Source of the DNA: an uncultured Muribaculaceae bacterium
Lineage (GTDB): Bacteria; Bacteroidota; Bacteroidia; Bacteroidales; Muribaculaceae
NCBI GenBank assembly: GCA_910578805.1
Contig: CAJTRS010000016.1
Coordinates: 1-39,925, forward strand
Direction of reading: 5' to 3'
DNA length: 39,925 nt
The position numbers and the translations under genes are program-made. Under the pieces are notes generated by a model. The model was not told the DNA's origin. It did no database searches and was given only the letters and a program-made list of their open reading frames with translations. Shown here in pieces: positions 16,303 through 24,590 of this stretch; positions within the stretch are counted from its first letter, which is position 1; each line of letters starts with the position of its first letter.

Positions 16303-16944
16303 TTAGTGTCGTGGTTTCAGCTCGATAAATGGAAGCGCATCGCGTGTGGACTGCTCTATGCGCTTATTGCGCCAGCATTTACGGCACACCGCTATGTAAC
16401 GGTCATCGCCGCCGATCTCCACCTGAGCTCCTTCCTCCACAAAATCGCCATGAGAATCTATTCGGGCGTTGATTATGGTTTTGCGGCCACAGTTGCATGT
16501 GGATTTTATCTCATCGATAGTATCGGCAATTTCAAACAGGCGGCGTGAACCTTCAAAAAGATGGCTCTGGAAATCTGTTCTAAGACCGTAACACACCACA
16601 TTGCTGCCGAAGTCATCGACGATTCTGGCCAACTGGTCAACCTGATCGGCCGACAGGAATTGGGCTTCATCAACCAGAAACCAATCAATGATTGTCATAC
16701 TGTTCTCAAACAATTCCTCGGCAATGGCATACAGATCGGAATCGGCATAAATCCACAGGCAATCCCGCTCGATACCTATACGTGACTTTATCACATTCTT
16801 TTTATCGCGGGTGTCTATTATCGGTTTAAGGCACACATAACGCATACCGCGCTCTTCAAAATTGTATGCTTGAGTGAGAAGCAATGCTGTTTTTGCAGAG
16901 CCCATGGTTCCGTAACGGAAGTATAGTTTGCCTTTTCGATTCAT
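16303..16944 (-). CDS. tdk: thymidine kinase
   Basis: 213 residues of the bacterial type II thymidine kinase family, phosphorylating thymidine to dTMP in the salvage pathway. The P-loop reads GTMGSAKT (12-19), with Ala where glycine is common; the Walker B/catalytic segment is LVDEAQFL (Glu93); the lid zinc site has CNCG and a later CRKCW pair. GLRTDFQ (about 129-135) is the thymidine-binding part. It is first of three co-directional genes (DUF3108 and nucleotidase follow at about 20 bp). A candidate -7 box lies inside a palindrome 44-51 bp upstream. Confidence 0.93.
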   Translation of the reverse strand: MNRKGKLYFRYGTMGSAKTALLLTQAYNFEERGMRYVCLKPIIDTRDKKNVIKSRIGIERDCLWIYADSDLYAIAEELFENSMTIIDWFLVDEAQFLSADQVDQLARIVDDFGSNVVCYGLRTDFQSHLFEGSRRLFEIADTIDEIKSTCNCGRKTIINARIDSHGDFVEEGAQVEIGGDDRYIAVCRKCWRNKRIEQSTRDALPFIELKPRH

Positions 16945-16971
16945 GGATTGTTATTTTATAGCAGTACATTA

Positions 16972-17003
16972 TTTGTTGTTACTCCTACAAAGGTAACAAC
17001 AAA
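16972..17003. repeat. 11-bp inverted repeat covering the tdk -7 region
   Basis: TTTGTTGTTAC (16972-16982) and its exact complement (16993-17003) are separated by 10 bp. The second arm overlaps a CAAAGGTA box (16988-16995; TACCTTTG on the coding strand), the candidate -7 of tdk. It has no following T-run, so it resembles an operator or leader hairpin more than a terminator. Confidence 0.55.
16988..16995 (-). promoter_or_regulatory. candidate -7 box for the tdk operon
   Basis: TACCTTTG on the minus strand matches TAnnTTTG, 44 bp before the tdk ATG. No clear -33 TTG is seen at 19-21 bp. The box lies inside the inverted repeat described separately. Confidence 0.45.
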
Positions 17004-17039
17004 ATCTTTACTCCGGTTACTAAATGATGGAAATAGGTG

Positions 17040-18341
17040 TTAAATTTTAGAGTGGCCTATATAACGCACTGAAATGAAACCTTTAGAGTCGGCAGTTACC
17101 GGGAAGTGTCTTGAAGCTCTTATTCCGGCAACCCATAGTATGGTGTCTCCTGACATAAGCAGGGGAATACGGGCTTTTTCCTCCAACGATAATTTGGCAT
17201 CGCTGAACAGGTCGCTGAGTTTCTTTGAACCTTTCATTCCGTAAGGAGCTATTCTGTCGCCGGGCTGCCAAAATCTGATATGTAGGTCCGTGGCCATGAC
17301 CGAGTTGTCAAAATAGGCTATGTCGGGATTCCTTTCGGGTGAAAAGTCACTGATAGGGTGTGCGGTTATCTCAAATATGTCATTTAATGCAATCTGTCTG
17401 TCTGTTTTATTTGTCACAGGGCGAAGCCACCCGTGGTCAGTGTAGTATGAACCGTATCGGTTTCCCGAGATACCGCGTCGGGACACGATATCAATAACGT
17501 CGCTTTTCGAAAGCCCTTTTGGCGAGAGCCATTCATAAAGGAGCATTTCGGGATAAGGTTCCTTTCCACACAATCTGTTCAGGTCCACAGCCCCTGTTGC
17601 GTCAATGTATCTGAGGCTTTTTTCGTTTAACATATGGCGATAAAGCTGTTCATTGTCAGCTAAATGGCTTATAGAAGCCGATATATTTCGATCGGCTGTC
17701 GGGAAAAATCGCCGGATTACAGGCAGCACTTCGTTACGAAGGCAATTACGTTTATAATCATTTTCGAGATTGGAACTGTCGGTTATATAGCCGATATGAC
17801 GGTCTTCAAGGTATTGTTCGATCTCTTCTCGGTAACAGCACAGCATCGGACGCACAACATGACGGTCATTCACCGGCTGCATACCTCTTAAGCCGGAAAT
17901 GCCGCAACCTCTCAGCAGATTAAGAAACAGAGTCTCTATATTGTCGTTGGCATTGTGGGCTACCGCAATGGCCTGCGCCCGGTGAGTTACGCGCAGTGAT
18001 TCAAACCATCGGTACCGCAGTTCTCGGCAAGCCATTTCAATGGATACCGGGCGGGGAGAATCAATCCGGAACCTCTCCACATCAAAATGCGTCACGACAA
18101 ACTCTGCTCCAAACCGTCGGGCGACATCACAGGCATGACGCTCGTCGCGGTCACTTTCATCGCCGCGCAAATGGAAATTACAGTGTGCCGCAACACATCT
18201 GTACCCTAATGTGGTAAGTACTGACAGCATAGCTACCGAATCGGCTCCACCGCTGAGCGTGACTATCACCGGCAACGAACGGTCTGACAGCAAAGCATTG
18301 GCGGCAATATACTCTTCGACACGTCGCTCGATAAGGTGCAT
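17040..18341 (-). CDS. tilS: tRNA(Ile)-lysidine synthase
   Basis: 433 residues. The PP-loop ATP-binding motif SGGADS is at 30-35, followed by HCNFHLRGDESDRDE and the TilS-specific segments ATAHNANDNIETL-like (IAVAHNANDNIETLFLNLLRG) and DSSNLENDYKRN. The C-terminal substrate-binding domains include WQPGDRIAPYGMKGSKKLSDLF. The enzyme modifies C34 of tRNA-Ile(CAU) with lysine so that it reads AUA; it is essential in most bacteria. The ATG at 18341, one base after the gtrA stop, is chosen because SGGADS then falls at the family position; a 16-residue extension would overlap gtrA. Last gene of the pheS operon. Confidence 0.93.
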   Translation of the reverse strand: MHLIERRVEEYIAANALLSDRSLPVIVTLSGGADSVAMLSVLTTLGYRCVAAHCNFHLRGDESDRDERHACDVARRFGAEFVVTHFDVERFRIDSPRPVSIEMACRELRYRWFESLRVTHRAQAIAVAHNANDNIETLFLNLLRGCGISGLRGMQPVNDRHVVRPMLCCYREEIEQYLEDRHIGYITDSSNLENDYKRNCLRNEVLPVIRRFFPTADRNISASISHLADNEQLYRHMLNEKSLRYIDATGAVDLNRLCGKEPYPEMLLYEWLSPKGLSKSDVIDIVSRRGISGNRYGSYYTDHGWLRPVTNKTDRQIALNDIFEITAHPISDFSPERNPDIAYFDNSVMATDLHIRFWQPGDRIAPYGMKGSKKLSDLFSDAKLSLEEKARIPLLMSGDTILWVAGIRASRHFPVTADSKGFISVRYIGHSKI

Positions 18342-18342
18342 G

Positions 18343-18786
18343 TCAGTTGCTTTTAAAAGTAAAAAACTTGTTATATAGGAAGTTGGCAATGGTATATGTG
18401 ATCATGCCGATTATCGTGGCTATTCCGTAACCGCTGAGCACGAATCCCCAAATATCAATTTCCATGTCATTCAGGGGAGTCTGTTTTGCCAATAGCCATG
18501 TTACAGCAAACTGTATGGCATAGCATACAAGAAAACCGATGCAGAACGCGGACATCTCCCTAAAGATACCTCTATGCGACCTGAATACCCAGTGTTTGTT
18601 CCATACGAATGAATTTATGAATCCGGCCACATAGCCTATGGCATTGGAGACCCATTCATTTATATTGAGCCAATCCTTGCAAAAAAGTATGACCAATAGA
18701 GTCAGCAATGTGTTCATGACTCCCACACAGGCATATTTGATAAATTGGGCTACAGTTTTTTTCCGTAAGGTATCTGATAAGGGCAT
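18343..18786 (-). CDS. GtrA family membrane protein
   Basis: 147 residues with four membrane segments (about 14-37, 45-65, 78-100, 113-140). Family landmarks are QFIKYACVGVMNTLLTLLV at the start, IGYVAGFINSFVWNKHWVF in the middle and NFLYNKFFTFKS at the end. GtrA-like proteins are thought to move polyprenyl-phosphate-linked sugars across the inner membrane for cell-surface glycan decoration. It sits 11 bp after nth and 1 bp before tilS in a housekeeping operon, with no glycosyltransferase beside it, so its glycan pathway is not shown by context. Confidence 0.88.
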   Translation of the reverse strand: MPLSDTLRKKTVAQFIKYACVGVMNTLLTLLVILFCKDWLNINEWVSNAIGYVAGFINSFVWNKHWVFRSHRGIFREMSAFCIGFLVCYAIQFAVTWLLAKQTPLNDMEIDIWGFVLSGYGIATIIGMITYTIANFLYNKFFTFKSN

Positions 18787-18797
18787 GATAGATAAAT

Positions 18798-19433
18798 TTA
18801 TTTTTTAGAGTAAAAACGGCACACCTGCGTCAGACCGCAGTTCAGGCAGTCAGGTCTGCGTGCTTTGCACACGTAACGTCCATGGAGTATAAGCCAATGG
18901 TGGGCTTTGGCAATGAGGTGTTCGGGAATATTTCTTACAAGTTCCTGCTCTGTGGTAAGCGGTGTCTTGCTTCCGGTAGTAAGCCCGAGACGTTCGCTTA
19001 CACGGAACACATGGGTGTCAACGGCCATGGCAGGTTTGTCGAAGGCTACAGACATTATGACATTGGCTGTCTTTCGTCCGACTCCCGGTATGGACAGCAG
19101 ATCATCGATGTCAGATGGAACCTTACCTCCGAATTTCTCCACAAGCACATTAGCCATGCCGTGAAGGTTGCGTGCCTTGTTGTTAGGATATGACACTGAT
19201 TTTATATAGCCGTATATCTCCTCCACACTTGCCAGAGCCATGGATTGGGGATCAGGGAAGGCTTCGAACAACGCGGGTGTTATCATGTTAATACGCTTAT
19301 CGGTGCACTGAGCCGACAAAATCACCGCGACAAGCAACTGATAGGTGTCGGTGTAATGCAGTTCTGTTTCGGCAACAGGCATGGAGGTCTGAAACCACTC
19401 AATAACACGTCGGTAACGTTCGCAGGTATCCAT
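18798..19433 (-). CDS. nth: endonuclease III
   Basis: 211 residues, the usual size for this base-excision-repair DNA glycosylase/AP lyase that removes oxidised pyrimidines. The helix-hairpin-helix LLSIPGVGRKTANVIMSVAF includes the catalytic lysine in GRKTAN, and the catalytic aspartate is in AVDTHVFRVSERLGL. The C-terminal iron-sulphur cluster loop has the perfect spacing C-x6-C-x2-C-x5-C (CKARRPDC, CLNC, CGLTQVC). The ATG at 19433 is chosen because it gives the family N-terminus (MDTCERYRRVIEWF) and lies 11 bp after the crcB stop; a longer frame would overlap crcB. Second-to-middle gene in the pheS-crcB-nth-gtrA-tilS operon. Confidence 0.94.
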   Translation of the reverse strand: MDTCERYRRVIEWFQTSMPVAETELHYTDTYQLLVAVILSAQCTDKRINMITPALFEAFPDPQSMALASVEEIYGYIKSVSYPNNKARNLHGMANVLVEKFGGKVPSDIDDLLSIPGVGRKTANVIMSVAFDKPAMAVDTHVFRVSERLGLTTGSKTPLTTEQELVRNIPEHLIAKAHHWLILHGRYVCKARRPDCLNCGLTQVCRFYSKK

Positions 19434-19444
19434 AATCCAGATTT

Positions 19445-19828
19445 CTATTTTTCCAACAGGCGTTCGGTAGCATACATTCCAATGGCACACGCTACCAAAC
19501 CTCCGGCTACAGTGACAAGTATGTATATTGATGCCTGTAACCAAAGTCCGTTTTTAATCATGAGTAAAGGGTGGAGTGAAAACGCCGAAAATGTTGTGAA
19601 TCCACCCAACAATCCTGTAATCAGGAACCTTGACCACACGGTTGACGCATCATAAGCGGTCAATACGGTGAAAATAATTCCGATTGACAGACACCCTATC
19701 AGATTAGCTGCAACGGTGTGGTAAACATTGTTGTCAAACCACCTTAGGAAATCCATTCCGTAACGTGCCACACAACCTATGGCGCCTCCGGAGGCCACTG
19801 CCGCTATTTCCGTTATGTTCAATGTCAC
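19445..19828 (-). CDS. crcB: fluoride ion channel CrcB/Fluc
   Basis: 127 residues with four membrane helices. Family motifs are ASGGAIGCVARYGMDFL near the N-terminus, NLIGCLSIG in helix 2 and GLLGGFTTFSAFS (about 71-83), which holds the central Na+ site and the Phe-box of the dual-topology fluoride channel. One gene is enough, since a single protein can form the antiparallel dimer. The start is a GTG at 19828; no in-frame ATG lies between it and the preceding stop, so the start is less sure. Only 38 bp separate it from pheS, too short for a fluoride riboswitch, so expression should be constitutive with pheS. Confidence 0.9.
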   Translation of the reverse strand: MTLNITEIAAVASGGAIGCVARYGMDFLRWFDNNVYHTVAANLIGCLSIGIIFTVLTAYDASTVWSRFLITGLLGGFTTFSAFSLHPLLMIKNGLWLQASIYILVTVAGGLVACAIGMYATERLLEK

Positions 19829-19866
19829 TCTGACCGACCTGGAATGAATGTGTTATATTATAAAAC

Positions 19867-20889
19867 CTATCGTGCGCTTTGGAATTCTTCAAGGAAGCGC
19901 ACGTCATTTTCCGAGAACAGACGAAGATCGTTTACCTGATATTTCAGATTGGTGATGCGCTCCACTCCCATGCCGAGTGCATAACCGCTGTAAATCTTCG
20001 AATCGATACCGCAGGATTCAAGCACATTCGGGTCAACCATGCCACAACCGAGTATCTCCACCCAACCGGTATGTTTGCAGAATGAGCACCCTTTGCCTCC
20101 ACACAGGTTACATGAAATGTCCATTTCAGCCGAGGGTTCGGTAAAGGGGAAATAGCTCGGGCGCAGACGTATCTTAGTCTCAGGTCCAAACATTTCACGG
20201 GCAAAATACAGCAATGTCTGGCGCAGATCGGCAAACGACACATTTTTATCAACATACAGGGCTTCAACCTGATGGAAGAAACAGTGAGCGCGGGCCGATA
20301 TGGCTTCATTGCGATATACTCGTCCGGGGCATATTATACGGATCGGGGGCTGAGAATGCTCCATAACCCTTGACTGTACTGAAGATGTGTGCGTACGTAA
20401 GAGCACATCGGGATTGCGTTTTATGAAAAATGTGTCCTGCATGTCTCGGGCAGGGTGGTCAGGTGCAAAATTGAGTGAAGAGAACACATGCCAGTCATCT
20501 TCTATCTCGGGACCTTCGGCCACAGTGAATCCAAGGCGTGAAAATATGGAAACGATGTCATTGCGCACAATAGAAAGCGGGTGACGTGACCCGAGCGGCA
20601 TGGCTGACGGTGTGCGGGTAAGGTCCATTGATGATGTGTCAAAGCCATCGTTATTGCCCAGAGCCTCGCGAAGAGTGTTGATTTTCTCGGTGGCAAGATT
20701 CTTTAGCTCATTCAAGGCCTGTCCGACAGCGCGTTTCTGATCGGCAGGCACGCTGCGGAAGTCATTGAACAGGAGCGAAACCTCACCTTTTTTACTGATA
20801 TATTTTATACGAAGAGCCTCTACTTCAGCGGCATCTTTTGCCGTCAATGCGGAAATTTCTGCTTTAAGTCGGTCTATTTTATCAATCAT
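19867..20889 (-). CDS. pheS: phenylalanine-tRNA ligase alpha subunit
   Basis: 340 residues of the class II synthetase catalytic subunit: N-terminal coiled-coil tRNA-binding arm (1-90), SRHPLSIVRNDIVSIFSRLGF and GPEIEDDWHVF, motif 2 (CPGRVYRNEAISARAHCFFHQVE) and motif 3 at the end (GYALGMGVERITNLKY). SAEMDISCNLCGGKGCSFC carries a four-cysteine insert frequent in Bacteroidota PheS. The beta subunit (pheT) is not in the window. It is the first gene of a five-gene operon. A candidate -7 box (TAAATTTG) lies 27-34 bp upstream. Confidence 0.95.
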   Translation of the reverse strand: MIDKIDRLKAEISALTAKDAAEVEALRIKYISKKGEVSLLFNDFRSVPADQKRAVGQALNELKNLATEKINTLREALGNNDGFDTSSMDLTRTPSAMPLGSRHPLSIVRNDIVSIFSRLGFTVAEGPEIEDDWHVFSSLNFAPDHPARDMQDTFFIKRNPDVLLRTHTSSVQSRVMEHSQPPIRIICPGRVYRNEAISARAHCFFHQVEALYVDKNVSFADLRQTLLYFAREMFGPETKIRLRPSYFPFTEPSAEMDISCNLCGGKGCSFCKHTGWVEILGCGMVDPNVLESCGIDSKIYSGYALGMGVERITNLKYQVNDLRLFSENDVRFLEEFQSAR

Positions 20890-20915
20890 AACGGTTTTTC
20901 TGATTTTTCAACCCA

Positions 20916-20923
20916 CAAATTTA
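20916..20923 (-). promoter_or_regulatory. candidate -7 box for the pheS operon
   Basis: TAAATTTG on the minus strand, 27 bp before the pheS ATG, fits TAnnTTTG. No clear -33 element is seen at the expected distance. Confidence 0.45.
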
Positions 20924-20957
20924 CAAAAAATAATGCTATAGAGCGGTATATGTGCAT

Positions 20958-20996
20958 TAAAAATATCGGAACCAACCATTCCGGCAGGTTCCGATA
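20958..20996 (-). terminator. intrinsic terminator of the TlpA-like gene
   Basis: A perfect 10-bp stem TATCGGAACC (20964-20973 and 20987-20996) with a 13-base loop, followed on the minus strand by TTTTTAA. It begins 27 bp past the TlpA-like stop and points the right way, ahead of the pheS promoter. Confidence 0.8.
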
Positions 20997-21022
20997 CAAT
21001 ATATACAATATCTCCGAAACAA

Positions 21023-22078
21023 TTATTCTTCCGGAGTGATGATTTTGGCCATTGCGGCATTTACGTCATTGACAAGTTCCTGATCCTGCTTGTCGCGGCT
21101 TACGATATTGCCATCAGGATCAAACAGAATGATACAGGGTATTCCCGATATGCCGTATATATCGGTAGGTATGGACTGTGCGTTTATGATCTGTTTCCAT
21201 GGAAGCTGATGCTCTTCAATGGCTTTGAGCGTATTGGCCGGTTCGTCCCACACAGCCACACCGAGAATCTCAAGTCCTTTGTCGGCATAGGCATTGTAGA
21301 GTTCCTTGATGACTTTGGTTTCTCTTATACATGGACCGCACCAGCTTGCCCAGAAGTCAACGAGTGTATATTTACCCTTGCCCACATAGTCGCTGAGCCG
21401 TTGAGTCTTGCCATCATGGGTTATTTCAAAATCCTTGAATTTATGGCCCACCGAGGTTTCATCTTTCTTAATCAATGATTCACGCAGCTTGGCTATTCGC
21501 TGTGATTTTGCCAGACCAGGGTATTTGGCCAACTGACTGTCAAGGGTGGCCAGATCATATCCGTAGGCATTCTGAAGGAAGATGGACAGCCCGAGAACGT
21601 TGTCGGCATTGGCTGCAAACACTGAGTCATTTAAAGCATCGTAGCGGCGGGTGAGTTCCTCTCGTCTGGTTTCGAGCGTGGAATCATTGGGCAAAGAGTT
21701 GTATTCCATAACTATTGCTCTTTGCTTTTCATTAAGGTCTTTCAATGATTTGTTAAGTTCACCGGTGCTTTCGGTAGTGCGCTGCATGGGGTTTACGGTT
21801 ATTTCTCCGGGTTCGAGAATGAATTGTCCTGCGCGTGAGCCGTCAAGCACTAATTGTGCCATTACAGGAGCCTCGATATTGCCCTGGAATACAGCCATAC
21901 CGTTGTCCACCAACACACTGTCGAGTTTTTCTCCGTTGTCGAAATTTAGCATGTATAGTTGCAGACCGTCCTCGTCAGGTGTAAATGTGACTTTTACTGT
22001 GTAATTCGGCATTGAGGCAGCCGCGCATGACAATGCCAGTGTGGCTATGGCCGAACTTATAAAATACTTTGATTTCAT
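21023..22078 (-). CDS. exported TlpA-like thioredoxin with DUF4369 N-terminal domain
   Basis: 351 residues: signal sequence (1-21, with a Cys in LALSCAAAS that could be a lipoprotein site), a beta-rich DUF4369-type domain (about 25-110), a helical linker (110-210) and a TlpA/AhpC-TSA-type thioredoxin fold (about 215-340). The redox centre is FWASWCGPCIRE and the cis-proline loop is GISGIPCIILFD. It should reduce or isomerise cysteine bonds in the periplasm, for example in cytochrome c maturation or envelope proteins; this DUF4369-TlpA combination is very common and multi-copy in Bacteroidota. A single gene bounded by its own terminator and a candidate promoter. Confidence 0.9.
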   Translation of the reverse strand: MKSKYFISSAIATLALSCAAASMPNYTVKVTFTPDEDGLQLYMLNFDNGEKLDSVLVDNGMAVFQGNIEAPVMAQLVLDGSRAGQFILEPGEITVNPMQRTTESTGELNKSLKDLNEKQRAIVMEYNSLPNDSTLETRREELTRRYDALNDSVFAANADNVLGLSIFLQNAYGYDLATLDSQLAKYPGLAKSQRIAKLRESLIKKDETSVGHKFKDFEITHDGKTQRLSDYVGKGKYTLVDFWASWCGPCIRETKVIKELYNAYADKGLEILGVAVWDEPANTLKAIEEHQLPWKQIINAQSIPTDIYGISGIPCIILFDPDGNIVSRDKQDQELVNDVNAAMAKIITPEE

Positions 22079-22106
22079 ATTATCTGTGTTTTGTTTAATT
22101 AAAGTA

Positions 22107-22114
22107 CAAATGTA
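22107..22114 (-). promoter_or_regulatory. candidate -7 box for the TlpA-like gene
   Basis: TACATTTG on the minus strand, 29 bp before the ATG, matches TAnnTTTG. The nearest TTTG upstream is 28 bp away, too far for a normal -33. Confidence 0.45.
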
Positions 22115-22178
22115 GTCAGTATTTTCTTAAACTTGATGAAATCAAATTAAAAACAATGTGAATATGATGAAATTATCA

Positions 22179-22186
22179 TATTTTTG
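22179..22186 (+). promoter_or_regulatory. candidate -7 box for the acyl-CoA ligase gene
   Basis: TATTTTTG matches TAnnTTTG, 36 bp before the ATG at 22223. No good -33 element. Confidence 0.45.
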
Positions 22187-22222
22187 TATGTTGTATTTTA
22201 TTATATTATAGAGAATAATATC

Positions 22223-23884
22223 ATGGAACTAAAACGAACCCTTAACGAATATATCCTTCAGGCGTTGAAATCTAACTGGGAACTTCCGGCTCTAACAGAT
22301 TTTGACGGCATATCATACCAATATAAAGATGTGGCAAGAAAGATAGTTAAACTTCACATCATGTTTGAGAGTAGCGGAATAAAGCCGGGCGACAAAATAG
22401 CATTGTGCGGACGCAACTCGGCTCAATGGTCGGTGGCATTTTTCGGCATACTTACCTATGGAGCCGTGGCAGTGCCTATATTAAACGAATTCAAGCCTGA
22501 CAATATCCACCATCTGATCAACCACAGTGAGTCGAGACTGCTGTTTGTCGATGCAGGTGTCTGGGAAAATCTTGACTCCACGCGACTGGAGCGCCTTGAA
22601 GGTGTGTTTTTGCTTAATGACTATTCATTGCTTTTGTCTAACAACGAACGTCTGACAACGGCGCGTGCGCATCTCAATGAATATTTCGGCCGTCGTTTTC
22701 CGGAACGGTTCGGCGAAAATGACGTGAAAGTACATGCCGAGCACCCCGATGAAGTGGCATTGATCAATTATACATCGGGCTCCACGGGCTTTTCAAAAGG
22801 GGTTATGATTACTTACCGTAACCTATGGTCAAATCTGCAATTTACGATAGATGAACTTAAATGTATAGGCCCGTCGGACAATATGGTGTGTATGCTTCCA
22901 TTGGCTCACATGTACGGTCTTATGGTAGAACTGATTCACCCGTTTGCCAAAGGGTGTCATATTCATTTCCTTACCCGCACACCGTCACCGAGGGTAATTA
23001 TGGACGCTTTTGCCCGCGTACGCCCAAAGATAATCGTGTCAGTGCCGCTGATTATTGAAAAAATCATAAAAACCAAAGTATTCCCGCTGCTTGAAAAGCC
23101 GCTAATGAAGATACTGATGATGGTACCGTTTGTCGATGACCGACTTATGTCCAAAATCAAGGCACAGCTCACAGCCACTTTTGGCGGTAATCTTCAGGAA
23201 ATGATAATAGGTGGTGCCGGACTGAACAAAGATGTGGAGGAGTTTCTGCGAAAAATAGGATTTCCGTTCACGGTAGGTTACGGTATGACCGAGTGTGCTC
23301 CTCTCATAAGTTATGCCCCATGGTCGGAATCCCGCAAAGGATCATGTGGTCGCGTTGTGAGCAGAATGGAAGCGCGGGTGGATTCTCCCGATCCTGCCAA
23401 TGTGCCCGGAGTGATATGGGTAAGAGGAGACAATGTGATGAAGGGTTACTACAAGAATACGGAAGCTACTTTTGAGGCCATAACACCCGACGGGTGGTTG
23501 TGTACGGGCGATATCGGGGTGATTGATCAAGATAACTTCATATATCTGCGCGGACGTGACAAAAATATGATTCTCGGACCGTCAGGCCAGAATATTTATC
23601 CTGAAGAAATAGAACAAAAACTCAATAATATGCCATATGTGAGTGAATCGGTGGTAATATCCGAAAGCGGAAAATTAGTGGCACTTATATATCCCGATCA
23701 GGAACTCGCCGCAAAAGAGCATATTACACACACGGATATCGAGCGCATAATGAATGACAATATTGCCGCACTGAATAAGGAAATACCGTCATATTCACAG
23801 ATAAGCCGTCTGAAACTTATGAGTGAGGAGTTTGAAAAAACGCCCAAGAGATCGATTAAACGATACTTGTATCAGCATGAATAA
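22223..23884 (+). CDS. AMP-forming acyl-CoA synthetase (long-chain fatty acid-CoA ligase type)
   Basis: 553 residues of the ANL adenylating superfamily. Visible motifs are the ATP P-loop-like INYTSGSTGFSKGVMI (about 183-195), the A5 segment VGYGMTECAP, WLCTGDIGVIDQDNFIYLRGRDKN (A7/A8 hinge) and the C-terminal lysine region EEFEKTPKRSIKRYLY with the catalytic Lys in TPKRSIKR. It activates a carboxylic acid with ATP and transfers it to CoA, most likely a fatty acid. The ATG at 22223 is preferred since the 13 residues encoded upstream overlap the candidate -7 box. Bacteroidota use such enzymes for fatty-acid incorporation; an acyl-ACP synthetase is the alternative. Confidence 0.88.
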   Translation: MELKRTLNEYILQALKSNWELPALTDFDGISYQYKDVARKIVKLHIMFESSGIKPGDKIALCGRNSAQWSVAFFGILTYGAVAVPILNEFKPDNIHHLINHSESRLLFVDAGVWENLDSTRLERLEGVFLLNDYSLLLSNNERLTTARAHLNEYFGRRFPERFGENDVKVHAEHPDEVALINYTSGSTGFSKGVMITYRNLWSNLQFTIDELKCIGPSDNMVCMLPLAHMYGLMVELIHPFAKGCHIHFLTRTPSPRVIMDAFARVRPKIIVSVPLIIEKIIKTKVFPLLEKPLMKILMMVPFVDDRLMSKIKAQLTATFGGNLQEMIIGGAGLNKDVEEFLRKIGFPFTVGYGMTECAPLISYAPWSESRKGSCGRVVSRMEARVDSPDPANVPGVIWVRGDNVMKGYYKNTEATFEAITPDGWLCTGDIGVIDQDNFIYLRGRDKNMILGPSGQNIYPEEIEQKLNNMPYVSESVVISESGKLVALIYPDQELAAKEHITHTDIERIMNDNIAALNKEIPSYSQISRLKLMSEEFEKTPKRSIKRYLYQHE

Positions 23885-23948
23885 TCCTGTTGATCAGGAA
23901 TATACCGGATATACACAACCGATATGTGCCGATTGGACAGGATCAGAA

Positions 23949-24470
23949 TCAGAATCTGTAACCGATGGCTATTGTGAACCACCCTCCGGTATTTTGCTTC
24001 ATTAGCAGGCACTTGCTTTCGAACGCAAGCCGTAGGGTAGGGGTAGCGAAGTATTCCAGTCCGGCGCCTATGTTTAGTCCGAAATGATTGGAGCGTTCCG
24101 ACGAATCATCGGATATATCATCGTTGATGGTTTGTGTGTGGGTGCTGAATGTAGAATAATTCAAACCTCCGATAGGATAGAAACTTACACGTCCGCCGGG
24201 GGAGAGGGATATAGGTATCTCGGCATCGAAATTAAAGGAAAAAGAATCGGTATTGTGATGACGGAACGCATAATCGACTTTCGGTGCGAATCTGAAATGC
24301 TCGGTAAATCGGTAAGAGAAATAAAGACCGGCTGAAGCGGTAGTATTACGTGTTGTGAATCCTGCGCGTAATCCTACACTTTTTTCGCCACGAGAACCGG
24401 CTATGGCGGGGATTGTGGAAAGAGCAAGTAATAAGACCGCAGTAATGTGATGGAATATGCGCCTGTTCAT
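23949..24470 (-). CDS. small outer-membrane beta-barrel protein
   Basis: 173 residues: signal peptide (1-24, ITAVLLLALSTIPAIA) followed by about eight amphipathic strands (VGLRAGFTTRN, GLYFSYRF, FRFAPKVDYAFRH, SFNFDAEIPISL, RVSFYPIGGLNYS, FGLNIGAGLEYFA, TLRLAFESKCLL, WFTIAIGYRF) and a C-terminal Phe for the Bam machinery. This is the OmpX/opacity-type porin-like fold. The loop TINDDISDDSSERS is acidic and outward. Function unknown. It is convergent with the acyl-CoA ligase gene and divergent from nadE. Confidence 0.82.
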   Translation of the reverse strand: MNRRIFHHITAVLLLALSTIPAIAGSRGEKSVGLRAGFTTRNTTASAGLYFSYRFTEHFRFAPKVDYAFRHHNTDSFSFNFDAEIPISLSPGGRVSFYPIGGLNYSTFSTHTQTINDDISDDSSERSNHFGLNIGAGLEYFATPTLRLAFESKCLLMKQNTGGWFTIAIGYRF

Positions 24471-24514
24471 AGGTAAAGAAATAATGTGAGAATGTCAAAT
24501 TTGATTTGTTAACG

Positions 24515-24522
24515 CAAAAATA
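24515..24522 (-). promoter_or_regulatory. candidate -7 box for the beta-barrel gene
   Basis: TATTTTTG on the minus strand, 45 bp before the ATG at 24470, matches TAnnTTTG; no clear -33 element. Confidence 0.4.
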
Positions 24523-24541
24523 ATTGTTTCTGTTCATTTAC

Positions 24542-24573
24542 TTGCACAGATTCGGCTGAATTAAGTATTTTTG
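24542..24573 (+). promoter_or_regulatory. Bacteroides-type promoter for nadE
   Basis: TTG (24542-24544), a 21-bp spacer, and TATTTTTG (24566-24573). The implied start is about ten bases before the ATG at 24591, giving a very short leader. Confidence 0.6.
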
Positions 24574-24590
24574 TAGTAAAAATTACGCAA

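Noticed and set aside
19829..19866. Possible fluoride riboswitch before crcB
   Set aside because: Only 38 bp separate pheS and crcB, which is too short for the crcB motif, and no such pairing is seen.
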